Shown here: in pieces, positions 1 to 9,675 of the stretch
Position numbering within the stretch: position 1 is the stretch's first letter
Layout of the letters: every line of letters starts with the position of its first letter
Source: JANSWO01 sp964351875
Lineage (GTDB): Bacteria > Pseudomonadota > Gammaproteobacteria > Pseudomonadales > Azotimanducaceae
Reading direction: 5' to 3'
Length of the DNA stretch: 64,000 nucleotides
NCBI GenBank assembly: GCA_964351875.1
Contig: CAYGQC010000003.1
Span: 1 to 64,000, forward strand
Made by a program: the position numbers and the translations under genes
The notes under the pieces: model-generated
Told to the model about the DNA's origin: nothing
Seen by the model: the letters and a program-made list of their open reading frames with translations, nothing else
Databases searched by the model: none

Positions 1-3000
1 GCACCGGGAGTAACGGTCACGGTGAGCGTTACCGTGCCGTCCGTACCTGCTGCCAGCGTATCGCTGCCGTCGAGCAGGGCCGTGTCGGCGTCACCATCGA
101 AGCCGGGGAAGTTAACCGTGAAGTCGGTGCTCGCGACGCTATCAACCGTGAACGATGTGGCATCGGCGAACGTCGTCGCCAGATCGTCGTCGAGCAGGAT
201 GTTATCGAGCACAACCAGGCCGGAGTTATCGATCAGAAACTCAAAGCTGAGCGTGTACGTACCATCGTTGTTGTTTGTCGGGCCTGCGCTTACCCGCTTT
301 GCCAGGCCAAGCTCGCCGCCATCGTCAAACGTGACATCAACCGCGCCATTGTCGTTGGCGGCATTGCCGGTTCGGTCCGACTCTGAGGTGCCTACCGCGG
401 TGTTCGTGAACGGACCAAGGCCGCCGCTGGGTGTGACCGTAAGGTCGATCTCGATTGCACCGGCTTCACCCACGGGCAGAGTCGATGTTCCCGGCAGGAG
501 CAACTCGATAGTCGCCGGCGCGCCGGTGAACGCAACGTCCTCGGCCAGCGTCGTCGAATCCGAGGTTACCCGCACATCGTCAACAACATAGTTGCCGGCG
601 CCGAATGTGGTGTCGAGATTGTCCTCGATCGTAATCGTATCCAGGCCTACATCACCCGTGTTTTCCAGCGCGATGGTGTAGGTGAGCGTGAATGAGCCGG
701 TGCCGAGATTGACTGGCCCGGCCGTGACGGATTTGCCCACTGTGAGAGCGGGATTCTCTGCCACCGTCGCCACGGAGAAAGTGACTTCAGTGCGGTAGTC
801 ATCCAGATCCGTGGTGTCGGTGATCGGCGTGTTACCGGTGCCGTTAGCGAGGCTCGCGTCGTCGCGAATACCCGTGGCTGTGGAGCCAGTATCGTTGCTG
901 GCGTAAACCACCTCATCGAGCCCGCTTGGCGTGTCACCTGGCAGCACGGAGGCCAACAGATCCGCGTCAAACTCGACCAGCAGGGACGAGCCCGGCGCCA
1001 TCTGGAACGGGTTGGCAAACGTCAGCGTGTCGTTCGTGCTATTGGTGGTGCTGACGGTAACGTCACCAACGACCACCGGTACCGCGGTGCCGTTGTTGAA
1101 CACGCTGCCCGTGGGGGTCAGCGTCAGTGAAGCAATATTATCTATGCCAGCGGGAAGGATGATTTCCCAGCCACCGCCGCTATCCGAATCAATCTGGAAG
1201 GCCGTTGCATTACCCGCATTGGCCAGAGTTACGTCCCAGCTCACCGTGGGCGTCGTATCAACGCGATTGTCTACCGGGTTGGGAGTCGCGACCGCGGCCA
1301 GCGTCAACTGCGGCTCGATGATTTCGGCGACCACCGCCGTAGAGCTGACGACATCGCCATCGACCGATAGCTCGTAGGTGTTGGACAGCGTGTCGCCGTC
1401 CTGATTGCCAGTCTCGTTTTGCACGCGAGCGTCAAACTCGACAATCACAAATTCCTGGTTGGCATCCATGTCTGTGTTGACCAGATCACCCAGATCCCAA
1501 AACGGATCAGCGCCAGAGTTGAACGGCCCGCCGGTAGGCTCGAGACCACAGCTGGGCGTAATGCCGCCAACGCTGCTTTCGTTACCGGCTTGATTTAGCG
1601 TGCCGCCGCTACAGACGATGCCCGGCGTTGGCGTGATAGAACCGCCGCCGTCAAAGACAAAGGCAATCCGAGCGGAACTGGCAACGTACGCCAACCCCGC
1701 AGGCAATAGATCCGTAATTTCGTAGTTGCTAGCCGTGCCTTCTGGTAGACGCATCTGCAACCGGTAGGTGATCGTCTCGCCAACCGCGACTTCCCTGGGG
1801 TCTAGCGCCGTGCCCGCTGATGCGTCAGACGTATGGGCGAAGTCGGTTGCTGCAATCGACTTTTCGATCTCCACAGAATCGATTGTTAGCGTCGCCATCG
1901 CAGAACCCACAAAGGCGGCTTCAGCTCCGGGGGTAGATCCTGTTGGGTTCGGATCTGTGCCGTTGCCCGGCAAACTCGTGTAGCCAAGATTGACGGTGTT
2001 GTCGATCGTCTGACCGGGCACAACGCCAGCCGCCGTTTCCGCAAAGTAGCGAACTTCGCAGCTCTCGCCCTGAGGCAGGCTGTCAAAGGTAATAGTGATA
2101 CCCGCACCGGCAGGGTCGGCATCGTCTACAACGACGCCGGCAGCCGTACACGTATCGGCAACCGTGGGTGCTTGCGGGCCGGTTACACCAGTGCCGCCGT
2201 CGTAGGTGAGCTCTGGCTGAATGATGTCCGTGAACGAGATATCGAACGCATCAGCTATGGAGTCTGTCGCGTTGTGTTCCACGGTGATGACGTACTCAAC
2301 CGTGTCTTCTGCGTCCGCGGTGGACGGCATCACCGTCTTGGTGATGTCGATGGCGGGGTTGGTTTGCTGCACAAAAACGCCGCCGGACGTTGCATTGCCA
2401 TTGCTTGTCTGCAGGCGGGCGCGATTGTTCATGTTGGTGCCGGTGGCAACATCACCAACGACGCGCGCGTTCAGTTCGAGAACAACCAGCTCTTCATTCG
2501 CGTCGTCTTCGCTGTTGGTCAGCGTGCCTAGAGAAAGTACTGGGTCCTGTCCGCTGCCGCCGGTGCCGGCGATTGCCAGCGTACAGTCGAGAGCCAGGGT
2601 CGACAGATCAGTTGCATCGTTGCCAGCACGTGGCGCAGTGCCGGTCGAACAGGCGAGCGTTGAGCTTGTGAGGTCTGTGCCGGAGTCGCTGACAAGGCCT
2701 ACAAGCGTTTCGCTGTCGGCAATGTGGGCAAGGCCGGTAGGCAGCAGATCGCGAACAGAAACGCTACTAAGTGTGCCTTGGGGAATATAGAACCAGGTGC
2801 GATATCGGATAACTTCGCCGGTCGCGACAGGCCTCGGGTCGCCATTCGTGTCAGCGGTGCCTTCGGCGGTAGATGCCTCGGAAGTAGTGACGATCGCCTT
2901 GAACGCCTGAGCCTGACTGGTCGTGACCGTCGCCTCAGCCGTCTCAGCGGGGAACAGCGCCGCGCCCGGCTGGGTAGCCCAGACCACGCTTACAGTATTG

Positions 3001-5243
3001 TCGATCGATTCGTTGTTCGCTGCGGTGCCTGCGATGTCACAGGTGATTGCGATGGTCGCGCTGTCAGACGGATCCAGCGCATTGCCGGTTACGCCGGTAA
3101 ACGTTGCGAACGTAAAGCCGGCTCCAAAGATGTCACCAGCGCCGGTACCGCCCGTGACAGAATCGACTACACAACTGGTCAGTGAAGTCGGAAGGGTGTC
3201 GGTGACAGTAACGTCGTAAGCTTCAGCGCTGCCATCGTTGCTAATGACGATATCGAAAGACACAGAGTCGCCGGCTTCCAGACCCGAGCTAGCCGTTGTC
3301 GCCGTCTTGGCAATGGCGAGCTCAGGCTGCTGCAGCGTTATGTCTTCGATATTCAGCGCATCGCCGTTATCAACAGCAGAATTGTCCGTAACCGCCTGGA
3401 ATAAGTTGGAGAGCACAAGGCCATCGGCGAACGGCGCGTTGGAGACGGTAACCGCCACATCGACTTCAATGATTTCGCCCATGGCACTGACGACGTCCGG
3501 CCAAACAATCGCAAGCCGGTTTTCTGCTGGAACCGCCGTAATCGACGTCGGGTTTACGCCAAGCGTGTCGTTGGGGCCGAAGCTCAGATCAGTGTTGGCT
3601 GCAATATTGGTATTCGTGTCGATCGTGCTGACATCGAACACGGGCAGCGGGAAATAGTCATTAAACTCGATTCCCTGAACATCGCCGGACGGAACACCCA
3701 GCTGCAGGCGCCAGGTCACGGCATCACCCGGCTGAACCGTGGCGGAGCCAATCAGCGACTTGCTCGAGTTGACATCCGGAATGGTGATCGTCTCTGCAGA
3801 GTCGTCCGTACAAGCGTTCGCGCCGTTGGTGATGTCGTAGGTTCCGATCACGCTATTGGCGAGGTCGTCACGGGCGCGAACCGGCTGACCAGCGAGTGCC
3901 CCACCGGCGTATGTTTGATCGATGGTTGTGGTGTACGTGATGAAGCCGCTTGTCGCAGGTAGCAGCGCGCCTGTCACACCGGTCACGTTGTAGGTAACCG
4001 TCGTTTCGCCAGTGCCCGGGGTGTCGTTGGCAACTGTCGGCGTGATGGCGGTAGCGCCACCACCGTTGTAGGTAACAGTCGGCGAGTTCACGAACGTCAG
4101 GCCATCAGGCATGACATCGACGATGCTCAACGAATCGATGCCATCGACAAATTCGGACACTTGAAACGCCAGCGTGTAAGTAACGCCGCCGCCGGGGAAG
4201 GCGCCACCGGTGCTCGTCTTGCGGAGAGTGAGGTGCTTGGCCGTGTTGATCGCACCCGCAGTGCCACACGTGCCTTCGTCGAGGGTGTCCACAATGTAGA
4301 CGGGGAAGGTCACGACGATGTCCGTGTCATCTCCCGGCGTGCCGGTGCCACTGACACAGTCCAGATCGACGCTGCCACCCGGGCTTACGGGCGGCGGAGC
4401 TGCCGGCGTTGTTGCCGTACAGGTAACACCCGAACCGGTAAAGGTCACCGGACCGACGAACTGAACATTTGCCGGCAGAACAATCGGTGACACCGTACTG
4501 AAGTCGATCGGTGTGACGGTGCGATCCGCTGCGATGTCGGCAACAATCTCAATGTCCCAGGTCCATGCCGGACCCGGCGGGTTTTCCATTTCCGCGAGGA
4601 TGTCCGAAACCTGGTAGGTAATGACTCGCGGCGTGAAGTCGAAGTCGGTGCGGGTTCCAACGGTCGTACCGTTGTCACCAGTGGGAGTGTCGCCAAATTC
4701 GTAGCCTGGAATCAGCTCAAACGCATCGGTTTCGAGTACATCGATCACCGCCGCGGTATCCACGTCGATACACAGCTCCATTTCCAGACTTGGCTGGCCC
4801 GCTACCACCGATCCAACGGGGTAGCTAACGGTGTATAGAGTGCCTCCTTCGGGGCCAGTTACATCAAGACCAGATACCGGATCTGTCAGCTGGTTGCCTG
4901 GCGCTGCAGGGAAAGTGCCCACGGTGGCAGGCGTCAGAGCGAGGCCAATGAAATCGGCGGAGGCAAGCGTGTAATCTGGTTTGGTGATGACCTGGTAGTA
5001 AGGCCCGTATCCAGCGGAGCCAGTATTGGTCAGGCCCGCGTCGAAACAAAACTCTTCGCCGACAAACGCTTCAGCCGGCGGTGTTGAAACAAGGTTAGGC
5101 GTGTCGGCAAAAGCGCTTACACCGGTGGCCAACGACAGAAAAACGGCGAGCACCCAGACAAGGTAACGGTTCGGCTCTCCGACGCGGCTCTTACCAATGT
5201 TGATTAGCATAGTGCTTGCCTGCTTCTTGTTATCGCTATCCAT
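1..5243 (-). CDS. Giant exported DUF11-type repeat protein (3' end outside window)
   Basis: A single frame stays open from an ATG at 5243 to the left edge, about 1747 codons without a stop. I read it through on the minus strand. The N-terminus carries a signal peptide: a basic stretch, then a hydrophobic core (LVWVLAVFLSLATG), then an SAFA/D cleavage-like site near residue 46. The rest is Thr/Asp/Asn/Gly-rich beta-sandwich repeats. Recurrent unit openings are of the type LAIAKTATTA, IDITKTVMPS and LTVGKSVTAG. Each is followed by Y-T-I-x-x-x-N-x-G and a V-x-D-x-L-P turn, the signature of DUF11/conserved-repeat surface proteins. Cys residues are sparse and paired. The 5243 ATG has a GCGAGG Shine-Dalgarno close by; ATG 5210 is an alternative start. 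Likely role is a cell-surface or secreted adhesin-like protein. Its C-terminal sorting signal lies outside the window. Confidence 0.85.
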   Translation of the reverse strand, partial: MDSDNKKQASTMLINIGKSRVGEPNRYLVWVLAVFLSLATGVSAFADTPNLVSTPPAEAFVGEEFCFDAGLTNTGSAGYGPYYQVITKPDYTLASADFIGLALTPATVGTFPAAPGNQLTDPVSGLDVTGPEGGTLYTVSYPVGSVVAGQPSLEMELCIDVDTAAVIDVLETDAFELIPGYEFGDTPTGDNGTTVGTRTDFDFTPRVITYQVSDILAEMENPPGPAWTWDIEIVADIAADRTVTPIDFSTVSPIVLPANVQFVGPVTFTGSGVTCTATTPAAPPPVSPGGSVDLDCVSGTGTPGDDTDIVVTFPVYIVDTLDEGTCGTAGAINTAKHLTLRKTSTGGAFPGGGVTYTLAFQVSEFVDGIDSLSIVDVMPDGLTFVNSPTVTYNGGGATAITPTVANDTPGTGETTVTYNVTGVTGALLPATSGFITYTTTIDQTYAGGALAGQPVRARDDLANSVIGTYDITNGANACTDDSAETITIPDVNSSKSLIGSATVQPGDAVTWRLQLGVPSGDVQGIEFNDYFPLPVFDVSTIDTNTNIAANTDLSFGPNDTLGVNPTSITAVPAENRLAIVWPDVVSAMGEIIEVDVAVTVSNAPFADGLVLSNLFQAVTDNSAVDNGDALNIEDITLQQPELAIAKTATTASSGLEAGDSVSFDIVISNDGSAEAYDVTVTDTLPTSLTSCVVDSVTGGTGAGDIFGAGFTFATFTGVTGNALDPSDSATIAITCDIAGTAANNESIDNTVSVVWATQPGAALFPAETAEATVTTSQAQAFKAIVTTSEASTAEGTADTNGDPRPVATGEVIRYRTWFYIPQGTLSSVSVRDLLPTGLAHIADSETLVGLVSDSGTDLTSSTLACSTGTAPRAGNDATDLSTLALDCTLAIAGTGGSGQDPVLSLGTLTNSEDDANEELVVLELNARVVGDVATGTNMNNRARLQTSNGNATSGGVFVQQTNPAIDITKTVMPSTADAEDTVEYVITVEHNATDSIADAFDISFTDIIQPELTYDGGTGVTGPQAPTVADTCTAAGVVVDDADPAGAGITITFDSLPQGESCEVRYFAETAAGVVPGQTIDNTVNLGYTSLPGNGTDPNPTGSTPGAEAAFVGSAMATLTIDSVEIEKSIAATDFAHTSDASAGTALDPREVAVGETITYRLQMRLPEGTASNYEITDLLPAGLAYVASSARIAFVFDGGGSITPTPGIVCSGGTLNQAGNESSVGGITPSCGLEPTGGPFNSGADPFWDLGDLVNTDMDANQEFVIVEFDARVQNETGNQDGDTLSNTYELSVDGDVVSSTAVVAEIIEPQLTLAAVATPNPVDNRVDTTPTVSWDVTLANAGNATAFQIDSDSGGGWEIILPAGIDNIASLTLTPTGSVFNNGTAVPVVVGDVTVSTTNSTNDTLTFANPFQMAPGSSLLVEFDADLLASVLPGDTPSGLDEVVYASNDTGSTATGIRDDASLANGTGNTPITDTTDLDDYRTEVTFSVATVAENPALTVGKSVTAGPVNLGTGSFTLTYTIALENTGDVGLDTITIEDNLDTTFGAGNYVVDDVRVTSDSTTLAEDVAFTGAPATIELLLPGTSTLPVGEAGAIEIDLTVTPSGGLGPFTNTAVGTSESDRTGNAANDNGAVDVTFDDGGELGLAKRVSAGPTNNNDGTYTLSFEFLIDNSGLVVLDNILLDDDLATTFADATSFTVDSVASTDFTVNFPGFDGDADTALLDGSDTLAAGTDGTVTLTVTVTPG

Positions 5244-5639
5244 CAACCTCGCCATCGGTATCCGAGGGCGGATGGAGCTATTCATCAGCTACGTGGACCG
5301 TCGCGCACAACCTCGCGAACATCGCTAGGCTAGCAACCGACGGCCGATCATTATGTATGGTTGAGGTAAGGCTGCGGTGGGCATTTCTCACAGCCCAAGG
5401 GGTGACTGCTCAGTTTTACCGCTGTTTTACAGATTGCGCGCCAAAAAATCGGCAGACGGATATGGCTCAGACTCTGGGTCACCGATATTCGACAAACGAA
5501 TTGCTCATTCGAGCTGCAGCGGACGTAGAGAGCAGCCTTCATCGTCCGCATGGTTTTACGTGTCAACAAACTCCCGGGAGTGGAATCGGCTCACAAGGCG
5601 CTTACGAAACCGGGCCGCTAAACTAGCCTAAGACTCAGA
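5244..5639. other. Divergent intergenic region, no gene seen
   Basis: This stretch of about 400 bases separates the minus-strand repeat protein from the plus-strand patatin gene. Short open frames here have no family signature, no ribosome binding site and overlap each other. It should hold promoters for both flanking genes, but I do not see a convincing -35/-10 pair. Confidence 0.5.
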
Positions 5640-6866
5640 ATGACCAACAACGATGCGAAAGAGATGCCGGGCTTGACAGAAACTGCTAACACTTTGGCAA
5701 CTGACGCTTCGTTGCCTGCGAAAGATCGCACGGCACTGCTGCTCACCGGTGGCGGCGCCCGGGCCGCATATCAGGTGGGCTGCCTTCGCCACATCGCCAG
5801 CGTCATGCCGGAGTTTCGCCCCCAAATTCTCACTGGCATCTCCGCCGGCGCGATCAACGCGGCGCACCTGGCGGCTAACACACGCGACTGGCAGCACTCT
5901 GTAGACGATCTGACCAAGCTGTGGAGCAACCTGGATACCGAACAGGTCTTTTGTACGGACTTCGGCAATCTGCTTTGGCGCATGATCAAGTGGGGCACTC
6001 GCTTCGCCAGCGGCGGCACGCTCAGCAGCAAAGACCTACGCGGCATGGTCGACACAACGCCGTTGCGGCACTTTTTGGATCGCAATCTGCCGCATCAGCG
6101 TGGACAGCTGAGCGGTGTGGCGGAGAATCTGCGCGATGGCTGGCTCGACGCGCTGGCTATCATCACCACCAACTACACTACTGGCCGCTCCACCGCCTGG
6201 GTGGAAACTCAGAACGAAGAGCTATGGCAGAAGGCCCAGCTACGCGGCGTCGCCACACGCATGACTGTGCAGCACGTGCTGGCATCCGCGGCACTGCCCA
6301 TCTTTTTTCCAGCGGTTGCTCTGGGCAACGCCTGGCATGGCGACGGCGGCGTTCGCCTGTCAGCGCCACTCTCTCCCGCTCTGCACCTTGGCGCGAACCG
6401 CATTCTGGCGGTATCACCTAGGATGCGGCCGGTCACTAAAATTCCTGATCACCTGCCGGGGTATCCGGCACCAGCACAGATTGCCGGTGTCATGCTGAAC
6501 GCCGTGTTCCTAGATCTGCTCGACTACGACGCGCTGCAGATGAGCAGGATCAACAAGCTGATCGAGGCCACTGGCCACGAGGAATCTGAGGGCATGCGCA
6601 AAGTCGAGGTGATGGTGCTCAGGCCTTCCAGGGACGTTGGAGTGATTGCGGCGCAAAACGAGTACCGCCTACCAAAGGCGTTTCGATTCTTTGAGCGCGG
6701 TCTCTCGTCGAAGGAAGATCAAAGTGCGGACGCGCTGTCGATGGTCAACTTCGAACCCGAATACCTGAAGCTACTTATCGAGTTGGGCGAGGAGGACGCT
6801 GCGAAAAACAGCGAGGCCATCACCGCCTTCCTGCGCGGCGAGGCCTGCTCGGTGCCCATCTGGTAG
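5640..6866 (+). CDS. Patatin-like phospholipase
   Basis: A 408-residue protein with a patatin (RssA-like) lipase core. The oxyanion loop TGGGARAAYQVG lies near residues 36-47. The nucleophile elbow GISAG at 66-70 gives Ser68, and the DGG motif (HGDGG) near residue 235 supplies the catalytic Asp. It therefore has both members of the Ser-Asp dyad expected of an acyl hydrolase acting on phospholipids or acyl esters. There is no signal peptide, so it is probably cytoplasmic or peripheral on the membrane. The ATG at 5640 has no obvious Shine-Dalgarno; ATG 5664 would also keep the domain intact. It stands alone, 143 bases ahead of the next gene. Its substrate cannot be told from sequence. Confidence 0.9.
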   Translation: MTNNDAKEMPGLTETANTLATDASLPAKDRTALLLTGGGARAAYQVGCLRHIASVMPEFRPQILTGISAGAINAAHLAANTRDWQHSVDDLTKLWSNLDTEQVFCTDFGNLLWRMIKWGTRFASGGTLSSKDLRGMVDTTPLRHFLDRNLPHQRGQLSGVAENLRDGWLDALAIITTNYTTGRSTAWVETQNEELWQKAQLRGVATRMTVQHVLASAALPIFFPAVALGNAWHGDGGVRLSAPLSPALHLGANRILAVSPRMRPVTKIPDHLPGYPAPAQIAGVMLNAVFLDLLDYDALQMSRINKLIEATGHEESEGMRKVEVMVLRPSRDVGVIAAQNEYRLPKAFRFFERGLSSKEDQSADALSMVNFEPEYLKLLIELGEEDAAKNSEAITAFLRGEACSVPIW

Positions 6867-7009
6867 TCCTACGAACAAAGGAACCATCGATTTTCGAGCT
6901 TTTTTACAAAACGCATTTGTTCCTACCCTGATCGAAATCGTAGTCTTTGCAATCGGTCGAAACACTCTGCTCAAAAAGAGTGCGCCCGAATACGCAGTAC
7001 CAGGGAAGG

Positions 7010-7489
7010 ATGATGACTACTCGACCAGCGCCTACATCGCGACGCGTTCGCTCCAGCCTCCGCAGTCGGGGGCGGCTGACAGGTATAGCGTTTCTGCTAT
7101 CGGCCGCCAGCGTTGTCGCGGCAAGCAGCGCGAGCGCGATCACGCCCGGCCTGTACGAGGTCACCAGCGAACTTGCTGGCAGCGCGGGTCAATCCGCCAA
7201 ACGCAAATCGGTGAAGCACTGCGTTCAGAATCCCGATGTCATAGAGACTGAACACCTGACGGAGCAGTTCGGGATTCCAAGCTGCCGTACGACCAGCCAA
7301 TCACTCACCAGCGGCCGGATTTCCCTGCAGATTCAATGCAGCGGCGGCAACAATCGCCTGACACTTACTGGCAACGGTACTTACTCCGACGACAGCTACG
7401 TGCTCACCAGCGATGTCGCCATCAAGCTCGACGACACATCGCTGCGCGTGACCACGCGCTTGAGCGCTCAGCGCATCGGCGAGTGCTGA
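7010..7489 (+). CDS. DUF3617-type exported protein
   Basis: About 159 residues from ATG 7010. An AGGGAAGG stretch directly precedes this ATG and the next in-frame ATG (7013), so either may be used. The longer frame from TTG 6947 has no ribosome site. The N-terminus is basic and is followed by a hydrophobic signal segment (GIAFLLSAASVVAASSASA). The mature part opens ITPGLYEVTSEL, matching the PGLWEV-type opening of DUF3617 periplasmic proteins. Cysteines near the middle (KHC, PSC, QIQC) and the terminal Cys fit the disulfide pattern seen in that family. Function of the family is unknown. Confidence 0.72.
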   Translation: MMTTRPAPTSRRVRSSLRSRGRLTGIAFLLSAASVVAASSASAITPGLYEVTSELAGSAGQSAKRKSVKHCVQNPDVIETEHLTEQFGIPSCRTTSQSLTSGRISLQIQCSGGNNRLTLTGNGTYSDDSYVLTSDVAIKLDDTSLRVTTRLSAQRIGEC

Positions 7490-7552
7490 GACAAGCTGCA
7501 GCCTGAGCATTCGCGGTAGACTGACCACTCAGTCAAGGCGCAGGGTTCAAAT

Positions 7553-8293
7553 ATGTCTTTCTCACTCAGACGCAATCGGCTGTCGGCCGCCGCACTCGCG
7601 ACGCTCTTGCTCGCTGCCTGCCTACCAACCGAAGGAACCGCTATGGCCGATGACAACCTGCGCGGAATCAACGTGACAGGGGTCGGTGAAGTTCGGATCG
7701 AACCAGACCTGTTGCGGGTGGATTTCGACGTCACGAAACAGTCCAGTACCGTAAGCTCTGCGCGTAAGGCAACGGACGCTGTCACCGACTCGGTGTTGAA
7801 ACTCGTCCGAAAGCTGGGGGTCGAGGATCGCGACATCGTCGCGGCGAGCATTCGGGTAAATCCCATGTACCGCCGAAACAGTAGCAACTCATCTGGCCCA
7901 CCAAGCATCGAAGGCTTTCAAGCCAACCGCAGCATCAATGTGACCTTGCGTGACATGGATCAGTTAGATGCGCTGCTAAAAGGCGCAGTGGAGGCCGGTG
8001 TTAACGGCATCGGTAACATAAATCTCGACACATCCAAGCGCGTTGAGCTCGAGCGTCAGGCCCTCGATCGAGCGATCGCGGATGCAATGGAGCAGGCGCA
8101 ACACGTCGCCGGCCAGTTCGGAGTCAGCGCGGGCACGCTTTTGGATGTCAGAGTGGGTTCGCACACGCCGTCACCTATGCGAGCCGAGTCACGCATGATG
8201 GCGATGGACGCTTCCGGCGGCGTGCCTTTCGCTGGTGGTGAACTGTCCGTCACCTCACACGTGACTGCCGTGTTCGCGATCGGGCCGAACTAG
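7553..8293 (+). CDS. SIMPL (DUF541) domain lipoprotein
   Basis: A 246-residue protein with a lipobox (LLLAAC, Cys at about residue 23), so probably lipid-anchored in the periplasm. The body starts INVTGVGEVRIEPDLLRVDFDV and contains the repeated alternating charged and hydrophobic strands typical of SIMPL/DUF541 (E. coli YggE-like) proteins. YggE-type proteins are linked to oxidative-stress tolerance, but the molecular role is unknown. The ATG is preceded by AGGCGCAGGG. It follows the DUF3617 gene by 63 bases in the same direction and converges on the M48 peptidase gene 11 bases away. Confidence 0.87.
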   Translation: MSFSLRRNRLSAAALATLLLAACLPTEGTAMADDNLRGINVTGVGEVRIEPDLLRVDFDVTKQSSTVSSARKATDAVTDSVLKLVRKLGVEDRDIVAASIRVNPMYRRNSSNSSGPPSIEGFQANRSINVTLRDMDQLDALLKGAVEAGVNGIGNINLDTSKRVELERQALDRAIADAMEQAQHVAGQFGVSAGTLLDVRVGSHTPSPMRAESRMMAMDASGGVPFAGGELSVTSHVTAVFAIGPN

Positions 8294-8304
8294 GGAGCCT
8301 CTGA

Positions 8305-9513
8305 TTAATCCAGCTCGACATCAGCGTCGATGGTCTGGCAGATAAACGTAAGCGGAACGCCGAGGCCATCTGCGATCCTGTCGAGCACCTCGCGTTCCGC
8401 CTCGGTAGTGTGCCCTTCCGCCCGCGCGATGACGCAGAGATCGCGCAAAACCTGCATCGCCTGGGGCGTACTGGCGTTCTCTCGCACCGACTCTATTCGA
8501 GGCTGCAGCTCCGCGTTGAGCGCGTCAAGATTTAGCTTGTCCGCGTCAAACGTATCCTTGCCGAAGAACTGCTCAAACAGCGCAATTTCCGCATCGCTGA
8601 TGTGCTCGTCTGCATTGGCTACCAGTAACGATCCGGCAAACAGAAGGCGGCGCATGGCTTCCGCGACATCCGTTCGTCCCTGCAGGTAGCTGGGCTCCAT
8701 CAAACTCAGAACGCCCTGAACACCGACCTCGAGATCAGCAGCAGATACATCGCCCGACATCAGCTCTGACTCATCAAAAAGTTTGAGCGCTTTCACGCGC
8801 AGCGGGCTAAAGGGGTGCGTGGAGAACCAATCTTCCTTGGGCGCGCCCTGGCCCGGCTCGGCATCTTCAATCTGCATCTGATCAACCTGGTCCAGAAAGT
8901 CCTCCATGGAGAAGGTAATGCTGGAACCTGATAGGCCCGACGCGAGTTTGAAAAGCGCTCGAGACACGCCAACGATGTCTTGCGCGCAGTAAGCGCCGGC
9001 ACGATCTGCGGAGATCTCTGCGTACCGGGACCAAGTAAACAGCTCGAGCGCGAGCCGCGGATCCGGGCGTCCGCCCTTGAGGATGTAGCCAATCGGAACA
9101 TCGTGGTGCCTGTAGACGTGGTGGCCGAGTTCATGGCCCATGACAAAGCGAAGCTCGCTGTCGTCGAAGGCTTCCAGCAGGCTGGACGAGAACATGATGA
9201 ACAAGCGTCCGTCTTCCGGTTTGAAACAGGCCGCGTTGTACTGCGGGCTGCTGTAGACGTAGACCTCGAGCGGTATCCCAAGACCCAGCATCTCGCCGCA
9301 CTCGGTTGCATGCTTGTGAACAGAGGGTGCCATGCGCTCGCTAAGCCGAACCGAAGTGGCCAACAGCCGTCGGCGAATGCCCAGCGGGCCATCACCCTCC
9401 GCCCGAGCGATTTGCTCCTTCACTCGAATGACAGTCCGGTCCTTCAGCAGGCGTTCGGACAGTTCCCGATCGCTGGCGCAGCGAACCCTCTCAGCATTAT
9501 TTGCCGCTGACAT
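8305..9513 (-). CDS. M48-type metallopeptidase with C-terminal TerB-like domain
   Basis: About 402 residues. The zinc site HELGH lies near residue 127 from this start, with the third ligand Glu and following Asp in EISADRAG about 35 residues later, as in M48 (Ste24/HtpX-like) peptidases. No transmembrane segments are seen, unlike HtpX. The C-terminal 130 residues carry two acidic motifs, ADEHISDAEI and TEAEREVLDRIADGLGV, which resemble the paired helical repeats of TerB-like domains. I chose ATG 9513 because GGAG sits 6 bases upstream; ATG 9525 would add four residues but has no ribosome site. A soluble, perhaps membrane-peripheral, peptidase is inferred; the substrate is unknown. Confidence 0.85.
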   Translation of the reverse strand: MSAANNAERVRCASDRELSERLLKDRTVIRVKEQIARAEGDGPLGIRRRLLATSVRLSERMAPSVHKHATECGEMLGLGIPLEVYVYSSPQYNAACFKPEDGRLFIMFSSSLLEAFDDSELRFVMGHELGHHVYRHHDVPIGYILKGGRPDPRLALELFTWSRYAEISADRAGAYCAQDIVGVSRALFKLASGLSGSSITFSMEDFLDQVDQMQIEDAEPGQGAPKEDWFSTHPFSPLRVKALKLFDESELMSGDVSAADLEVGVQGVLSLMEPSYLQGRTDVAEAMRRLLFAGSLLVANADEHISDAEIALFEQFFGKDTFDADKLNLDALNAELQPRIESVRENASTPQAMQVLRDLCVIARAEGHTTEAEREVLDRIADGLGVPLTFICQTIDADVELD

Positions 9514-9675
9514 GTCGATCTCCATCTGGTTGAGCGCAGGTGATAACCCAGCCCCCGCGTCTGGTCAATGATTGCCACCACTGACGCCCGAGCGCACACC
9601 GATCTCAGCGGTTGCTGACACGTGACAGCGACATTCTCGGATGCTGGCAGAGCCATCCGGGAGGAGACTCGGTTC

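Noticed and set aside
22..3657. Several long plus-strand open frames opposite the surface protein
   Set aside because: They are shadows of the single uninterrupted minus-strand frame, lack ribosome sites and have no family signature.
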